Counted from the first letter of the stretch, positions 16,836-27,354 are shown. The stretch is DNA of 64,000 nt from Sphingobacteriaceae bacterium (GCA_013824115.1 PNNG01000019.1:1-64000), one strand, 5' to 3'. Translations and numbers: made by a program. Notes: a model not told the origin generated them from the letters alone.

Positions 16836-18386
16836 TCACTCAACAATAAATTTTGATACGGTTGCAAATTGTCGCCCTTTAACATGGAGCAAGTACATAC
16901 CGCTGTTCAACCCATTCGTAACCACAAGTTCGGTCTGATTTCCTTCTTGTAATCGCCAGTGTCCCTGTGTCCGTCCTTGCAGATCAACCAACTCAACATA
17001 CATCCCATCTGTCATTCCGGTATGGAAACGAATATGAATTGGCATGCCCTGCTTTGTTGGATTAGGGTATATGTGAGGCTTCACCTCATGCCCCAAGTGC
17101 TCATTTACACCTACGGCCGTCATACAAGCAGGTAAATGACAACCAGCTCGATTTGTTTGAACCACATATACGCAACCATCGCAGGGCTGTGAACTGATTC
17201 CTGCGAGCAACAAATTATTGGTTTGCGATTGGGCAATTGTGTATGCCAGCTCATTATTCATGTCGCCAAAAGTGGTATAGGTTTTAGGCTGGCCCATGGT
17301 ATCGGCCTTCACGAGCAAAGCATTGGTAGATGACTGCCCTTCCTGTTGCCAAATACCAGCTAGCCAAAGCGCATTATCGTGCCGTACCGAGCTATAAAAA
17401 ATGCCTTCACCAGGCATATTCGCCACCCAATGCGTGAGGGAATCGCCCGTGGCATTTACAGTAAGCCAAAAGGGCTTGTTCAGTTCTACGCCAGTGATGG
17501 GATGCAACTCACGGGTCGATCCGCTCAAGAGCAACCTGCCCGAACCTGCCACCATCAAGCTATTCACAGACGCCCTGAAGCGTTGGTGGCCGTAATAACG
17601 GATCCATTCTGTTTGTCCGGTTGCGCTCAGCTTCCACAAAAAACCCAGACCCCCAAAACCGGGAAGACCTAAACGACGTGCCTCACTGGCAGAAGTTCCT
17701 GCTGCGAGTACCCCGCCATCAGTTGTTGGAAGCACTGCATAACAAGCATCTGCCTCTACCCCTCCCAAATGCCCTTTCCACATGACCTGGCCCATGCTGT
17801 CAGTGCGCCAAACGGTAGCAGCCCACCAAGTCATTGAACTGTCTTGTGAAACACCTGCCAGCGCCATTCCTCCTGCAGGCATAGTACACAGTGCAAATGC
17901 ACCATCGATGCCTGAGGATCCATAAAAATTCTGCTGCAAAACATCCCCATTGCTATTCAATTTCCACAATGCAGCTTGTTCATTTCCTTGAAACTCCTCG
18001 GTGCCTGCCAGCCACAATTCATTGCCATGAGCAACACCCGCATGAAAATACTGTCGTTTGTTCAAAGCGCCATAAAACCGTTGTGAAACCAATTGACCCA
18101 AAGTATCCATCTTCAACAAAAAACCACGTTGGTAATCGCCTCGAATGACTTGGGTGCCCCCAACATAAAAACTGCCTGCTTCTAACTGTAAGAGCAACCT
18201 GCCTTCGGCTGCAAAATTCAAATCTAGCCGCCGCTCAAAGGAAGTTGGCTGGGCAGAAAGCCCAACCACCAGCAACATGAAAAACAAAACAAACCCATGT
18301 TTTAAACTTATTCTATGCAGTATCGAATTGATTGTTCCCAACAGCACAAGGCAGTTCAAACCGGTATATTTCGTGTCCGTATTCAT
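16836..18386 (-). CDS. T9SS type A sorting domain-containing protein
   Basis: 516 aa; C-terminus IYPNPTKQGMPIHI...GMYLLHVKGRQFATVSKFIVE; probable signal peptide. Confidence 0.8.
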   Translation of the reverse strand: MNTDTKYTGLNCLVLLGTINSILHRISLKHGFVLFFMLLVVGLSAQPTSFERRLDLNFAAEGRLLLQLEAGSFYVGGTQVIRGDYQRGFLLKMDTLGQLVSQRFYGALNKRQYFHAGVAHGNELWLAGTEEFQGNEQAALWKLNSNGDVLQQNFYGSSGIDGAFALCTMPAGGMALAGVSQDSSMTWWAATVWRTDSMGQVMWKGHLGGVEADACYAVLPTTDGGVLAAGTSASEARRLGLPGFGGLGFLWKLSATGQTEWIRYYGHQRFRASVNSLMVAGSGRLLLSGSTRELHPITGVELNKPFWLTVNATGDSLTHWVANMPGEGIFYSSVRHDNALWLAGIWQQEGQSSTNALLVKADTMGQPKTYTTFGDMNNELAYTIAQSQTNNLLLAGISSQPCDGCVYVVQTNRAGCHLPACMTAVGVNEHLGHEVKPHIYPNPTKQGMPIHIRFHTGMTDGMYVELVDLQGRTQGHWRLQEGNQTELVVTNGLNSGMYLLHVKGRQFATVSKFIVE

Positions 18387-18395
18387 GTTTAAGAA

Positions 18396-19061
18396 TTACA
18401 TTTTAACGTTGTATCCTACATTGAAATAAAAGGGCAAAAATGGCTTCACATTGAAATCAGCACCAATTAACTGGCCCAAACTCAAATTCACATCACCTTT
18501 GGTAAATGACCAACCTGCACTTATACCATAATGCAGCAGTGAGCTGGTAAATGGTCCATACCATCCATCATTAACATGCATAAAAACCTCGCGACGGTAA
18601 ATGTCTGAATGGGCCAAATGGGTGAACCAGGCATTATCAATCCCCATATTTGCTAATAAAAACCAGTTTGACTTTGCTATTCCGCTGCTCAAGTTAAGCT
18701 CAGTCCCCACATTTTGAATGGCAACCCTGCTGTTTTCCATTCTTCGGTAAATAGCTTGCGCTGAAACGCTCGTTTGAAAGTTCTCTGACCTATAAACACA
18801 GTATTCTGCACCTATTTTCACCTTCACATCGTCAAATATGCTTTGACCCATAGGCAAAGAAATGCCTGCGCGCAAAGCCACAGGACGCTTTGAAGGCAGT
18901 AAGTAGCTATACCCTATGCCATAAACAAATCCCTGATTGAGCCCGAATTGGGTGTGCACCACGTGTTGATTGTTCAGGCTGTTAAAATTAAGCACCTGTG
19001 CCTGAGCACGTTCAGCCGATAGCGCGAAAACGAACAAAATAATTGTCTTAAGGTATTTCAT
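18396..19061 (-). CDS. Hypothetical outer-membrane-type protein
   Basis: Start placed at MKYLKTIILFVFALSAERAQAQ (signal peptide); beta-rich with aromatic C-terminal strands. Confidence 0.55.
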   Translation of the reverse strand: MKYLKTIILFVFALSAERAQAQVLNFNSLNNQHVVHTQFGLNQGFVYGIGYSYLLPSKRPVALRAGISLPMGQSIFDDVKVKIGAEYCVYRSENFQTSVSAQAIYRRMENSRVAIQNVGTELNLSSGIAKSNWFLLANMGIDNAWFTHLAHSDIYRREVFMHVNDGWYGPFTSSLLHYGISAGWSFTKGDVNLSLGQLIGADFNVKPFLPFYFNVGYNVKM

Positions 19062-19065
19062 GCCC

Positions 19066-20172
19066 TTAGCGCATTGATTGTAGATATGCCAGAATACGTG
19101 GTTCAGTGAAGTCTTTCCAGGCGGATATTTGATCGAACATACCTGAATGACCAACCCCTGGAACTTGAATCAACTCTTTGCTCTTATATGCCGATGCAAT
19201 GCGTATAGCCCATGAATCGGGATAAGCTTGGTTATTACTGCTGTAAAAAAAGAGTACTTTGGGATTATATTGGTCCAAACCAGCACCCAAATCGGGTTTA
19301 TGCTTCTCGCCATAGGCAAACATGGCTGTGGCAATTACCGCACCATCGCGCGGAAACGGATAGGTTGCAGCATTTTCTCCTAAAGAAGAGGCAACATCAC
19401 CCACCAATACATTGCCCGACGATTGGAGAGCGACTTTATAATCAAGCAACTCATGGTCGTTCGAACGACCCATCAAAAATTGATCGAGGTAAGTCACGTC
19501 ATTCAACGCTTCCGACCAAGGACCAAAAGATCTTGAGCTGGAAATATACGTATCGATGTCTTCCCATTTAAGCCCCCCGGGCTCTGCTAAAATTAACCCG
19601 GCTATTTCTTGCGGATATTTACCTGCATAGGCCGATGCCAACATGGCTCCCCAAGAGTGTCCTAATAAAACAACCTTTTGGACTGGCGATCTTCTCTGAG
19701 CTGCAATAATAGCCCTTAAATCATCATAATAAGCACGTTCTAAAGCCTTTACATCCGAAATGGTGTACTCAGCCATTGAAAACCGCTGCGACAATCCAGA
19801 CCCCCTTTGGTCATAAAAAACAACACGGTATCCTTTATCAGCGAGGGTCTTGCAGTTCATCAAATACCTAAAGCAATTTCCTGGGCCACCATGCAAACAA
19901 ATGATTAAAGTGCTGTCTGGTGGACCAAAGGCTTGCAAATGCAAACGAGCTCCATTCACTTCAAAAGCAGGCAATGCTGAGTCATCCATGACGGTTCGAG
20001 GCAGCAGGTTTCCTGGCTTATTCAGCCGGTCGTCTGGACTACAAGAGAGCAAAATGCCACTTTGCATTGCAATCAATAGGTGGGTTAATGCCCTATTGTG
20101 GCGCGGTTCGATGATATTCGAGAAAGCAAACAACAGTTTTAACATCATTCTTTGGGCTAATATTCCGTTCAT
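19066..20172 (-). CDS. Alpha/beta hydrolase, proline-iminopeptidase-like lipoprotein
   Basis: LHGGPGNCFRYL, FYDQRGSGLSQR, LLGHSWGAMLASAYA, GVGHSGMF; possible lipobox GILLSC. Confidence 0.85.
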   Translation of the reverse strand: MNGILAQRMMLKLLFAFSNIIEPRHNRALTHLLIAMQSGILLSCSPDDRLNKPGNLLPRTVMDDSALPAFEVNGARLHLQAFGPPDSTLIICLHGGPGNCFRYLMNCKTLADKGYRVVFYDQRGSGLSQRFSMAEYTISDVKALERAYYDDLRAIIAAQRRSPVQKVVLLGHSWGAMLASAYAGKYPQEIAGLILAEPGGLKWEDIDTYISSSRSFGPWSEALNDVTYLDQFLMGRSNDHELLDYKVALQSSGNVLVGDVASSLGENAATYPFPRDGAVIATAMFAYGEKHKPDLGAGLDQYNPKVLFFYSSNNQAYPDSWAIRIASAYKSKELIQVPGVGHSGMFDQISAWKDFTEPRILAYLQSMR

Positions 20173-20406
20173 TTTACGCTATGCTACAGCCAGAAAAAAG
20201 TACTGCTTAAGGATTTGGGTTAAAAATCAATCCATGAAACAAATCTACCAGCTAGCAATGGAGCTATTCATTAACCAAAGTTAATTTCATCTATGCTATT
20301 GTTCTAAACCCTAGGCGACACACATTACCAATTTGCGACAGAACTTCCTCTTGCATACGCCTTCCCAGCCATCAAGTTCCATGGCCCATAAATAAAACAC
20401 CACTCA

Positions 20407-20696
20407 TGGCTTCAAATGAGCGGGCGCAATTGCCATTTGACGAAAGCGGCTTGGTGAGCCAGTATTTTTTGCAAAGCAGCGGGCGATAAAAGCCTGACGT
20501 ATTCGTACCATCAGCGGTCCAGCATGGAACGCTGAACACGCTGATTGAGCGGATGAGCACGGATTTCATAACCGTCCAGCCCCACTAGGGGCGGCATGTG
20601 CGTAACCGCAAAAATCCGCCCCATCCGCGTCATCAGCGGTCCATCACGGAACGCGGAGCACGCGGATTAAACGGATAATCACAGATTTTATAACCC
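20407..20696 (+). repeat. Duplicate of the 14250-14972 gene 3' end plus ~1.5 units of the 122-bp repeat
   Basis: CAATTTGACGA(G/A)AGCGGC...AGCCAGTATTTTTTGCAAAGCA(C/G)CGGGCGATAAAAGCC(A/T)GACGTATTCGTACCATCAGCGGTCCAGCATGGAACGCTGAACACGCTG occurs at both loci (with small differences); repeat units start at 20509 and 20631. Confidence 0.93.
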
Positions 20697-20699
20697 CCC

Positions 20700-20729
20700 G
20701 GCTCTCGGGATTTCGCTTCGCTTAACCTT
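20700..20729 (+). repeat. 30-bp dispersed repeat copy A
   Basis: GGCTCTCGGGATTTCGCTTCGCTTAACCTT; one mismatch to 27355-27384. Confidence 0.9.
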
Positions 20730-20734
20730 GAACC

Positions 20735-22279
20735 TCAAACCGCCCTTACGAGGTACAACTTCTCCTTCGCCCGCGTCATGGCCGTGTACAACCAACGGAG
20801 GTGCTGCTCGTCGGTGCCGTAGGGCCGCTCCATCAGCACAAAAACATGCGGCCACTCGCCGCCCTGCGCTTTGTGGCCCGTAATGGCGTAGCTGTACTTT
20901 ACTTGCAAAGCATTGAGATAAGGGTCATACGGACCAAAAGTTTCGGCATGTCGCCTGGCCCGCCACAACAATTGCCATTGGGCCGCATTCAAACCCGCAT
21001 CCTTGCTGTTCAACAAATCGAACAACAACCGGCCCTGCTGGTACTGCCGGTGGCCTTTTAAATCGGTAAATGCCATTTCGGCCGCCAACCACTGCAAGCC
21101 CGCATAGTCTTCCAGCTCGTTGGCATGACTCACTACCTCCACCGTTTCGCCATTGGCAATAAAATCGCGGTTTTTGAGGAAGTGATTACGCACCACCAAC
21201 AGTTGCTCGCCTGGCATGGGCAGTCGATCGGCCCCGGGCTGCAACAAGCGCCGCAAACGCACATTGAGTTTGTGCGCCCAAAAATTGCTGTAGGTTACAA
21301 AAACCACCGAATCGGGATCGCGGCGGTACAAGTCGGCATAGAGCTCTAGCGCCGCATCGGTAGAGGCAATTTCGAGGATGTCGTCGGCCGGGAAATCGAC
21401 ATCAAAATATGCATTATCGGCCATTTCGGCTCCGCTCAATGACCCTAACTGACGTGCGTTCATCATGCTTTGGGCACGCGATTTCAATTGATCGCGTACT
21501 TGCGTGGCCAGCTGCAAAATGCCCGAATGTCCGCCCTGGCGTTTCACCTGGTATAAATCTACCTCCGCCACCCCCATGCCCAGGCCACGGAGGCGTTCGC
21601 CGTGCAACGCTGCCGACTGATTTTCGTGCACCGGCGGCAATTGAAACGGATCGCCCACCAGCACCAGCCGGTTCCAGCCACTGCTGCCAAAAACGTGCTG
21701 CAGCAAATCGGGCAACAGTCCATTCATTTGGTACTGACCTTCGTTCACGGGCAAACTGCTAATCATGGAGGCCTCATCGGCTACAAAAACCACGGGTTCT
21801 TCGCTTTCGAAATGTTTGAGCAAAAAAGCAAAGCCGCTGATGTGGCCGCCTTTGTCGTAACGCTCTTCGAGGGCATATATCTGCCGGTGAATGGTATAAG
21901 CCGCTATGCCTGTGCGCTGCGCCAGCACCTTGGCTGCCCTGCCCGTTGGGGCCAGCAGCACTACCGGACGATGCAGGCTTTGCAAATAGGCCGCCACCCC
22001 ACGCATCAAACTGGTTTTTCCGGTTCCTGCCGAGCCCCGCAGCACCAGCACTTCATTGGGCGCATCGCTATGCAGGTAATCGGCCAATTGGCGAAGGGCG
22101 TGTTGCTGTTCCTCGTCGGGAGCCACGGCCAACAACGCCAGCATGGCTTGGTAAGCATCATCGGCACCTTCTCCCTCGGGCTCTACGCCAAAATAGCTGG
22201 CAGTAAAGTAGCGCAAGTGGGCAGCAACCGCTGCTTGCACCGCCGCCTCATCGCCCGCCGCGAAAGAAAACACGTCCAT
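20735..22279 (-). CDS. RecD-like ATP-dependent DNA helicase
   Basis: 514 aa; VLRGSAGTGKTSLM (Walker A), VFVADEASMI, LVGDPFQLPPV, YAITGHKAQGGEW, LYTAMTRAKEKLYLV. Confidence 0.88.
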   Translation of the reverse strand: MDVFSFAAGDEAAVQAAVAAHLRYFTASYFGVEPEGEGADDAYQAMLALLAVAPDEEQQHALRQLADYLHSDAPNEVLVLRGSAGTGKTSLMRGVAAYLQSLHRPVVLLAPTGRAAKVLAQRTGIAAYTIHRQIYALEERYDKGGHISGFAFLLKHFESEEPVVFVADEASMISSLPVNEGQYQMNGLLPDLLQHVFGSSGWNRLVLVGDPFQLPPVHENQSAALHGERLRGLGMGVAEVDLYQVKRQGGHSGILQLATQVRDQLKSRAQSMMNARQLGSLSGAEMADNAYFDVDFPADDILEIASTDAALELYADLYRRDPDSVVFVTYSNFWAHKLNVRLRRLLQPGADRLPMPGEQLLVVRNHFLKNRDFIANGETVEVVSHANELEDYAGLQWLAAEMAFTDLKGHRQYQQGRLLFDLLNSKDAGLNAAQWQLLWRARRHAETFGPYDPYLNALQVKYSYAITGHKAQGGEWPHVFVLMERPYGTDEQHLRWLYTAMTRAKEKLYLVRAV

Positions 22280-22328
22280 GCCCGCAAAATAGCGATTTTT
22301 GATGGGCGGGCGTCAGGAAATGGGTGAG

Positions 22329-22800
22329 AGAGAACGGACGACGGGTAGATTTGCGATTCGGATTTGCGATTTGCGATTGCTGCCTTCGACAGGGTTGAAC
22401 CGCGACGACGCGACGAAGGGCGCAACGAACGCAACGACCAGCCGGAAGTTTAACCACGCTGAAAGTCCCGCCGAATGCAATAAAGTGACAACCTATTTCA
22501 GGCACAGACACAAAAAACCAATTGAACTTTGAACCTTGAACACGGCCAGGCAACAGTTTAACCACCAAGAGCACGAAGACAGGGCACAAAACACACGGTG
22601 GAAGATTTGGGGAGACGAGATTGCCGTAATTCCAACAATACCGAATTTTGAATTCCGAAGATTCTGCGAAAGTCTGCGAAGTCTGCGGGAACACGGATGA
22701 CAGTGAATGGGTGACAGGCAACAGGTAACCGATGACCTCATCCCCCGCCGCAACGCGGCACCAGTTCTTTACCCCAGCCGCAGGCATTCCCAGCCCAACC
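22329..22800 (+). repeat. Mosaic intergenic repeat tract, left copy
   Basis: Ordered words shared with 25357-25660: GATTCGGATTTGCGATTTGC, CGACAGG(G/A)TTGAACCGCG, TCTGCGAAGTCTGCGGGAA, GGGTGACAGG, CCGCCGCAACGCGGCA, CAGCCGCAGGCAT. Confidence 0.8.
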
Positions 22801-22839
22801 AATTCATCTATCCCTTAATTTGCACCTCAAACCCCACCC

Positions 22840-25332
22840 ATGCGCACCCTCCTCACCCTCCTGCTGCTCTGCGCCAGCCTCCCTCCCGCTTTGGCCCAAT
22901 ACCTCCTCGAAGGCAAAGTGCTCGACGCCACCACCAACCAGCCCCTGCCCTTCGTCAATATCCTCATCAACAACCAAAAAAGCGGCGCCATTACCGATAT
23001 CGACGGCCGCTTCCGCATTTCACAAGCCGAACCCATCGGCCAGCTGCGTTTGAGTTATGTGGGTTACGAAAATCGCACCCAAACCATCGCCGCTGGAGTA
23101 ACCAAAATCAACATCCAAATGCAGCCTAAAACGGCTGTATTGCAGGAAATTGCGGTGGTAGCGGGTGAAAATCCGGCCCACCGCATTGTGCGCGAAGCTG
23201 TGCGTAGGCGCGATGAAAACAATCCTGAAAAACTATCCAACTTCAGGTACAAGTCCTACAACCGCTTTGTGGTAACCCTCGATTCGGCCGACCAGCCCTT
23301 GAACGACTCCATCCGCCTGGTGCAGCTCAAAGATGCTGTGCGCTATGATTCTAGCAACTACCAAGTGGCTAATTTCTTTCGCAAGCGCGATTTGTTCCTC
23401 ACCGAATCGCTGAGTGAGCGCGACTTTGTGGCCCCCGACCTCAGCCATGAAAAAGTAATAGCCACGCGTACGTCGGGCATCAAAAACCCCATGTTTGTGA
23501 TGCTCAGCAGCCAGTTGCAGAGCTTTTCATTCTACCCCGATTACATCAGCATCCTCGATGTGCGCTACCTCAATCCCATTTCGCCAGGCAGCACCTCGCG
23601 CTACTTTTTCCACCTGGAAGACACGCTGTATGATGATCGCGATAGCATTTATGTGATTTCTTTCAAACCCATGAAGGGCAGCAACATCCAGGGCATGAAG
23701 GGACTGTTGTACATCCATACAGCAGGTTATGCCATACAAAACGTTCTGGCCGAGCCCGCTGATTCGGTAGCGGGACTCAATATCAGAATTAGGCAGCAGT
23801 ACAAACGGGTAGAAGGCAGTAAGTGGTTTCCTGCCCAGCTGAATACCGACATCTATTTTGCCAATTTGAATTTAGGTGGTAATGGCCGCCCTGTGGCCAT
23901 AGCGCGTTCATACCTCAGCGACATTCAGTTAAATCCAGGATTACGCAAGCGCGATGTGGCACTGAATGGTACCGAAGTCCTTCGCGACGCTACCAACAAA
24001 CCCATTGGCTTTTGGGAACCCTACCGGCCCGATTCGCTGAGCGAGCGCGACCTCGAAACCTACCGCTTCATCGATTCGATCAGTGCCCAAAACAAACTCG
24101 AACAACGTTTGCGCTGGGCATTGGCGCTCAGTACCGGGCGCTTTCCGGTAGGTCCCATCGACATCCGCCTGCGCGATGTTTTTGGGGGAAGCCGCTACGA
24201 GGGCCTCCGCCTGGGCATGGGCTTGGCTACCAACGACAAAGTGAGCCCCTGGTTTTCGGTGGGCGGCTATGCGGCCTGGGGCTTCCACGACAAGCAGGGC
24301 AAATACGGACTCAATACCGATTTTTATTTCGACCGCCGCAAGCGCACCAGCCTCAGCCTCTATGGCCACAACGACCTCATTGTGAATGGCGGCTACCAGC
24401 TGTTCAACAACGAAACGGCGCTCATCAACACCCACCCCGACCGCCTGGTGTACTTCTTCAACCAGTTTTTCGACCGCGAGAAGGCCTTGGGAGCCAAGTT
24501 CCGCTTCCTCAATTGGCGTTACCTGAGTGGGGAAGTGGGCTTTAAGGGCAGTTATCGCGAGCAAACACCGTGGTTCCGTTACCGCTATGTGCCCCTTGCC
24601 CCCGGTTACGCCTGGGGCGAGCCTTTGCCCGAAGCCGTGGGTGCACCTGCCTTCAACTACCGCGAATGGGGTGTGCAATTGCGCTATGCCTTTCGTGAAA
24701 AAACCCTGCGCCTGCTCGACCGTGAGTACACCATCGAAAACCGCTATCCCATTGTTTATGCCTCCTACCAACGGGGCTTCAAACTTTGGGGCGGTGATTG
24801 GGATTACCACCGCTTGGTGGGTCGCATCGAAAAGAATTTTGTGATCCGCAATGCAGGCGTTTTGAGTGCTGTAGTGAGTGCAGGTGCTGCTTGGGGTCCC
24901 GAAAGCCTGCCCATTCAGCAGCTTTTCTTCATGCGCGGCATTGGTCGCACCAACGGCATTTTTGTGCCCTTTGCCTTCCAAACCATCGATATGCACGAAT
25001 ATGTGGGCAACCAGTTTGCCGAAGTGCACCTGCGCCACAATTTCGAATCATTGTTGTTCCGCACCGAAAAGCAGCAGCCCATTTTCGCCATCCACCACAA
25101 CAGCGGCTGGAGCCGACTCAGCTCCCCCGGCGACCATTATTTCACCGAGCCTGCCACCTTCCCCGCCCGCGCCGTCGACATGCGATTGGGCTACCACGAA
25201 AGCGGCTTTTCCATTTCCAACATCCAATTGCTCGACAACCGCTGGGGACTGGGCGTATTTTACCGCTATGGCGCCTACCAATCGCCTACTCTCAGAGAAA
25301 ATTTTGCAATCAAATTGGTGCTCACACCGTAG
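22840..25332 (+). CDS. DUF5686 / carboxypeptidase-regulatory-like domain outer membrane protein
   Basis: 830 aa; signal peptide; EGKVLDATTNQPLPFVNILINNQKSGAITDIDGRF (CarboxypepD_reg-like), then long beta-barrel-like region. Confidence 0.85.
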   Translation: MRTLLTLLLLCASLPPALAQYLLEGKVLDATTNQPLPFVNILINNQKSGAITDIDGRFRISQAEPIGQLRLSYVGYENRTQTIAAGVTKINIQMQPKTAVLQEIAVVAGENPAHRIVREAVRRRDENNPEKLSNFRYKSYNRFVVTLDSADQPLNDSIRLVQLKDAVRYDSSNYQVANFFRKRDLFLTESLSERDFVAPDLSHEKVIATRTSGIKNPMFVMLSSQLQSFSFYPDYISILDVRYLNPISPGSTSRYFFHLEDTLYDDRDSIYVISFKPMKGSNIQGMKGLLYIHTAGYAIQNVLAEPADSVAGLNIRIRQQYKRVEGSKWFPAQLNTDIYFANLNLGGNGRPVAIARSYLSDIQLNPGLRKRDVALNGTEVLRDATNKPIGFWEPYRPDSLSERDLETYRFIDSISAQNKLEQRLRWALALSTGRFPVGPIDIRLRDVFGGSRYEGLRLGMGLATNDKVSPWFSVGGYAAWGFHDKQGKYGLNTDFYFDRRKRTSLSLYGHNDLIVNGGYQLFNNETALINTHPDRLVYFFNQFFDREKALGAKFRFLNWRYLSGEVGFKGSYREQTPWFRYRYVPLAPGYAWGEPLPEAVGAPAFNYREWGVQLRYAFREKTLRLLDREYTIENRYPIVYASYQRGFKLWGGDWDYHRLVGRIEKNFVIRNAGVLSAVVSAGAAWGPESLPIQQLFFMRGIGRTNGIFVPFAFQTIDMHEYVGNQFAEVHLRHNFESLLFRTEKQQPIFAIHHNSGWSRLSSPGDHYFTEPATFPARAVDMRLGYHESGFSISNIQLLDNRWGLGVFYRYGAYQSPTLRENFAIKLVLTP

Positions 25333-25356
25333 AAAGTCGGCTGCTGGACGACGGCT

Positions 25357-25660
25357 GACGGACGACAGTTAGATTAGCGATTCGGATTTGCGATTTGCTA
25401 TTGCTGCCTGCGACAGGATTGAACCGCGCTGACGCTACGTTAAGCGCGACGGACGCGAAGAAAATGCTGCGAAATTCTGCGAAGTCTGCGGGAAAACAGA
25501 CGACGGGCGACGGGTGACAGGGAATAGGCTACAGAAGGCCTCCTGCCCGCCGCAACGCGGCATCAGTCATTACCCCCAGCCGAAGGCATCCCCAGTCCCG
25601 AAACTTCGGGACATCACCAGCCGCAGGCATCCCCAGTCCCGAAACTTCGGGACGTTAACC
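25357..25660 (+). repeat. Mosaic intergenic repeat tract, right copy, with two tandem hairpins
   Basis: Same word order and orientation as 22329-22800; palindrome GTCCCGAAACTTCGGGAC at 25595-25612 and 25636-25653. Confidence 0.8.
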
Positions 25661-25671
25661 GCGCGAAGCGC

Positions 25672-27075
25672 CTACATATGTATCGCCCTATTCCCCGTCG
25701 CCGCCAAACACGCCTCCCTAAACACCTCGGTATAGGTAGGATGCGCATGGCTCATGCGGGCAATGTCTTCGGCACTGGCACGGAACTCCATGGCCACCAC
25801 CGCTTCGGCAATCATATCGGCTACGCGTGGACCAATCATATGCACGCCCAAAATTTCGTCGGTTTGCTGGTGGGCATACACCTTCACCAGTCCGTCGGTA
25901 TCCATAGAAGCCCGGGCGCGACCGCTGGCTTTGAACGGGAAAGAGCCCGCTTTAAACGGAATACCCTGGGCTTTTAGCTCGGCTTCGGTATGGCCTACAC
26001 TGGCCACCTCGGGCCAGGTGTACACCACATTGGGAATGAGCAGGTAGTTGATGTGCGGCTTTTGACCAGCAATGTATTCTGCTACAAAAACGCCTTCTTC
26101 TTCGGCTTTGTGGGCCAACATAGCGCCTTTCACCACGTCGCCAATAGCAAAAATGTGGGGCTGGGCCGTTTGCAGGTGCTCGTTTACGGGAATGCGGCCG
26201 CGCTCGTCGGTAGCCAAGCCGGCTTTGTCGAGCCCCAAATGGTCGGTATACGGACGGCGACCCACCGAAACCAAGGTATAATCAGCCTTGATTTCTTTTA
26301 CTTCGCCGCTTTTCAAATCTTCGAAGGTCACCACGGTTTGTTTGCCCTTGCTCGCCACGCCGGTTACTTTATGTCCGAAATGAAAATCGAAGCCCAACTT
26401 GGCCAGTACTTTTTGTAGTTCTTTGCCCATGGCTGCGTCCATGGTAGGAATGAGGCTATCGGTAAATTCAATCACGGTGATTTTGGTACCCAGTCGGGCG
26501 TACACCGAGCCCATTTCCATGCCGATAACGCCGCCACCAATCACCACCATGTGCTTGGGCACTTCGGGCAAGTTGAGGGCTTCGGTAGAAGTAATGATGC
26601 GTTGTTTGTCGATATTCACGCCGGGCACACTTGCAGGCTTGCTGCCCGTTGCCACGATGAAATATTTGGCGGTGATGCTTTCGCTGCTGCCATCGGCTTT
26701 GGCGATGCTGAGGGTGTGGGCATCGGCAAAGCTGCCATGGCCATGGTGAACGGCGATTTTGTTCTTTTTCATGAGGAAGGCAATGCCGTCGACATTCTGT
26801 TTCACCACATCGTTCTTGCGGGCCACCATTTGCGGCAGGTTTACTTTGAGATTGCTCAGCTCAATGCCGTGGGTATTGAAGGTATGGGCTGCGTTGTGGT
26901 AGTGCTCCGACGAATCGAGCATGGCTTTTGAGGGAATACATCCTACATTGAGGCAAGTACCACCGAGGGTGTTGTAACGTTCAACAATGGCCGTTTTTAA
27001 GCCCAATTGCGCAGCGCGTATGGCTGCTACATAACCGCCCGGACCAGCACCAATCACTACCACATCGTATTCCAT
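25672..27075 (-). CDS. lpdA: Dihydrolipoyl dehydrogenase
   Basis: VVVIGAGPGGYVAAIRAAQLG, GGTCLNVGCIPSKA redox disulfide, C-terminal HAHPTYTE; start at MEYDVVVIG. Confidence 0.95.
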   Translation of the reverse strand: MEYDVVVIGAGPGGYVAAIRAAQLGLKTAIVERYNTLGGTCLNVGCIPSKAMLDSSEHYHNAAHTFNTHGIELSNLKVNLPQMVARKNDVVKQNVDGIAFLMKKNKIAVHHGHGSFADAHTLSIAKADGSSESITAKYFIVATGSKPASVPGVNIDKQRIITSTEALNLPEVPKHMVVIGGGVIGMEMGSVYARLGTKITVIEFTDSLIPTMDAAMGKELQKVLAKLGFDFHFGHKVTGVASKGKQTVVTFEDLKSGEVKEIKADYTLVSVGRRPYTDHLGLDKAGLATDERGRIPVNEHLQTAQPHIFAIGDVVKGAMLAHKAEEEGVFVAEYIAGQKPHINYLLIPNVVYTWPEVASVGHTEAELKAQGIPFKAGSFPFKASGRARASMDTDGLVKVYAHQQTDEILGVHMIGPRVADMIAEAVVAMEFRASAEDIARMSHAHPTYTEVFREACLAATGNRAIHM

Positions 27076-27354
27076 ATTCTTAGATTTTAGGCAAAAATAA
27101 GCATTCCTAACCAATGTGCTTTGAAATGCTCCATCATACTGCCCTGGCTAGCTTCGTTTTTGTTGCATATACAACATAATGAGGCAATGAAATAGCAACA
27201 GGCCACCTGCTCCTCGCTTAAGCAACAGAAACCCTTTGAAATTTAACCCCCCGCTTCGCAGGGCTACCCGGATACGGCCTCGCTGGGCCGCTTTTGCATT
27301 CTCCTGCAATTGTGCAGCTGTGCTGCCAACTTTTTGAATCCTCGAATCGCCCTT

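Noticed and set aside
23941-25038. 365-aa minus-strand ORF inside the DUF5686 gene
   Set aside because: Antisense to a convincing CDS with signal peptide and domain match; product is low-complexity (A/G/V/H-rich) with no family signal. Typical shadow ORF from codon bias.
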